NCBI RefSeq assembly: GCF_036346855.1
Contig: NZ_CP107841.1
Coordinates: forward strand, 558,001-622,000
Direction: 5' to 3'
Length of the DNA stretch: 64,000 nt
From: Streptomyces europaeiscabiei
GTDB lineage: Bacteria > Actinomycetota > Actinomycetes > Streptomycetales > Streptomycetaceae
Position numbers and translations under genes: made by a program. Shown here piece by piece: positions 63,028 through 64,000 of the stretch. How positions within the stretch are numbered: position 1 is the stretch's first letter; every line of letters begins with the position of its first letter. Below the pieces are notes generated by a model, which saw nothing but the letters and a program-made list of their open reading frames with translations, had not been told where the DNA came from and searched no databases.

Positions 63028-63969
63028 CTATATGAACCTGTTGGTGCTGCTTTGCCCCGACGCCTCGCCCCGGTGTACGGCGTCCAGCCGGGCCACCTCG
63101 TCCGCCGTGAGCCGGAGGGCGCCTGCGGCGATGTTCTCGGCCAGGTGGTCCGGATCTCCCGTGCCGGGGATGGCGAGGACGTGCGGTCCCTGGTGGAGGG
63201 TCCAGGCGAGGCGGATCTGCGCGGGGGTGGCGTCGTGGGCGCGGGCCACGGCGAGCAGTTCGTCGTCGTGCTCGGTGCTCGCGCCGCCCTCGGGACCGGC
63301 GTCACCGGCGATCGCGTAGAACGGGACGAACGCGATGCCCTGTTCGCCGCAGACGCGCAGCACCTCGTCGGCGGCGGGGTCGGGGGTGTGCAGGCCGAAC
63401 CGGTTCTGGACGCAGACCACCGGCGCGATCGCCCGGGCCTCCGCGAGGTGGCGGGGTTCGACGCCGGAGACGCCGAGATGGCGGATGAGCCCGGCCTCCC
63501 TCAGCTCGGCCAGCGCGCCGAAGTGCTCGGTGATGGATTCCTGGCGCATCCGGCGCAGATTGACGACGTCGAGGTGGTCGCGGCCCAACTGCCGCAGGTT
63601 CTCCTCGACATGGCCGCGCAGCTGGTCGGGGCGGGCGGCCGTGCCCCACTCCCCCGAGTACTCGCGGTGCGGCCCGACCTTGGTGACGACGACCAGGTCG
63701 TCCGGGTACGGCCCGCCCAGCGCGCTGTTGATCAGTTCGTTGGCGGAGCGCAGGGACGAGAAGTAGAAGGCGGCCGTGTCGATGTGGTTGACGCCCAGCT
63801 CGACCGCGCGCCGCAGCACGGCGATCGGCCCCTCACGCTCCCTCGGCGTCCCGAGGTGGAAGGCGGCGCTGCCCGTCAGCCGCATCGCGCCGAAGCCGAC
63901 ACGGTTGACGGGCAGGTCACCGAGCGTCCAGGTGCCCGCGGCACTCGCGGTGATCGTCGACGAGGTCAC
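63028..63969 (-). CDS. Aldo-keto reductase (oxidoreductase)
   Basis: A 313-residue NADP-dependent aldo-keto reductase. VNRVGFGAMRLTG at the N terminus, HIDTAAFYFSS (Asp/Tyr), VVTKVGPHR (Lys), and the substrate-loop VNLRRMRQES where most members have a His (here Leu-Arg-Arg, so the His of the tetrad seems absent). End: LAIPGTGDPDHLAENIAAG, cofactor binding. GTG 63969 chosen; the gene is close to the window edge and a longer start outside cannot be excluded. Confidence 0.85.
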   Translation of the reverse strand: MTSSTITASAAGTWTLGDLPVNRVGFGAMRLTGSAAFHLGTPREREGPIAVLRRAVELGVNHIDTAAFYFSSLRSANELINSALGGPYPDDLVVVTKVGPHREYSGEWGTAARPDQLRGHVEENLRQLGRDHLDVVNLRRMRQESITEHFGALAELREAGLIRHLGVSGVEPRHLAEARAIAPVVCVQNRFGLHTPDPAADEVLRVCGEQGIAFVPFYAIAGDAGPEGGASTEHDDELLAVARAHDATPAQIRLAWTLHQGPHVLAIPGTGDPDHLAENIAAGALRLTADEVARLDAVHRGEASGQSSTNRFI

Positions 63970-64000
63970 CGCCGCAGTCTCGCACGCGCCGGGCACCGCA

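Overview
The window is about 64 kb of very GC-rich actinobacterial DNA, almost certainly Streptomyces. The evidence is strong third-position GC bias, frequent GTG/TTG starts behind GGAGG-type ribosome sites, and lineage-typical genes (a streptophobe-type membrane protein, a clpP3-clpP4/popR unit, an HTH plus membrane-anchor regulator, a DUF6777-like protein, FG-GAP secreted protein). Most of it looks like chromosomal arm or arm-proximal DNA with single genes and short operons. I saw no rRNA, tRNA, insertion sequence, phage or CRISPR.

Left flank (1-11257): small secreted/membrane proteins, a DUF3105-like membrane protein, an SGNH-hydrolase-like lipoprotein, a TerC-family membrane protein, a glyoxalase-like protein, the clpP3-clpP4 pair with a tandem PopR-type operator upstream and a convergent popR-like activator, a DinB-like protein, an FG-GAP secreted protein, a DUF6777-like anchored protein and a streptophobe-type membrane protein.

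Centre (11288-41880): a hydroxamate siderophore gene cluster of the coelichelin/scabichelin class. It has an ornithine N5-hydroxylase, a hydroxyornithine formyltransferase, an ATPase and two FecCD permeases for uptake, a five-module NRPS of about 6320 residues with two embedded N-methyltransferases and a terminal epimerisation-type domain, an MbtH protein, a siderophore-binding lipoprotein and a heterodimeric ABC exporter. DtxR/IdeR/DmdR1-type iron boxes lie at each main promoter region (12698-12716, 17732-17750, 41862-41880, and a weaker one at 17624-17642), so the cluster should be switched on by iron limitation. Read-out of the adenylation pockets gives Ser for module 2 and N5-hydroxyornithine for module 3; modules 1, 4 and 5 are not standard. 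There is no thioesterase domain and no esterase gene beside the NRPS. The transport operon carries two unusual repeat-derived coding stretches: a 14-copy octapeptide repeat on the N terminus of the ATPase, and a separate 151-codon frame of 20-residue repeats wedged between the two permease genes.

Right flank (42041-64000): an amidohydrolase, a DyP-type peroxidase broken by a frameshift at a run of eight G, an unknown two-lobed protein, an MFS exporter divergent from a MarR regulator with a palindromic TGCAC-N-GTGCA operator cluster, an RpiB-like isomerase, an FHA-ABC transporter / unknown / Ser-Thr kinase operon, several small enzymes, a LysR regulator divergent from an aldo-keto reductase, a HTH-transmembrane protein, two small secreted proteins, adenosine deaminase, a glyoxalase-like protein, a large cytoplasmic protein with a KorB/ParB-like HTH stretch, and a second aldo-keto reductase at the edge.

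All functional names come from reading motifs and remembered families; no database search was run.
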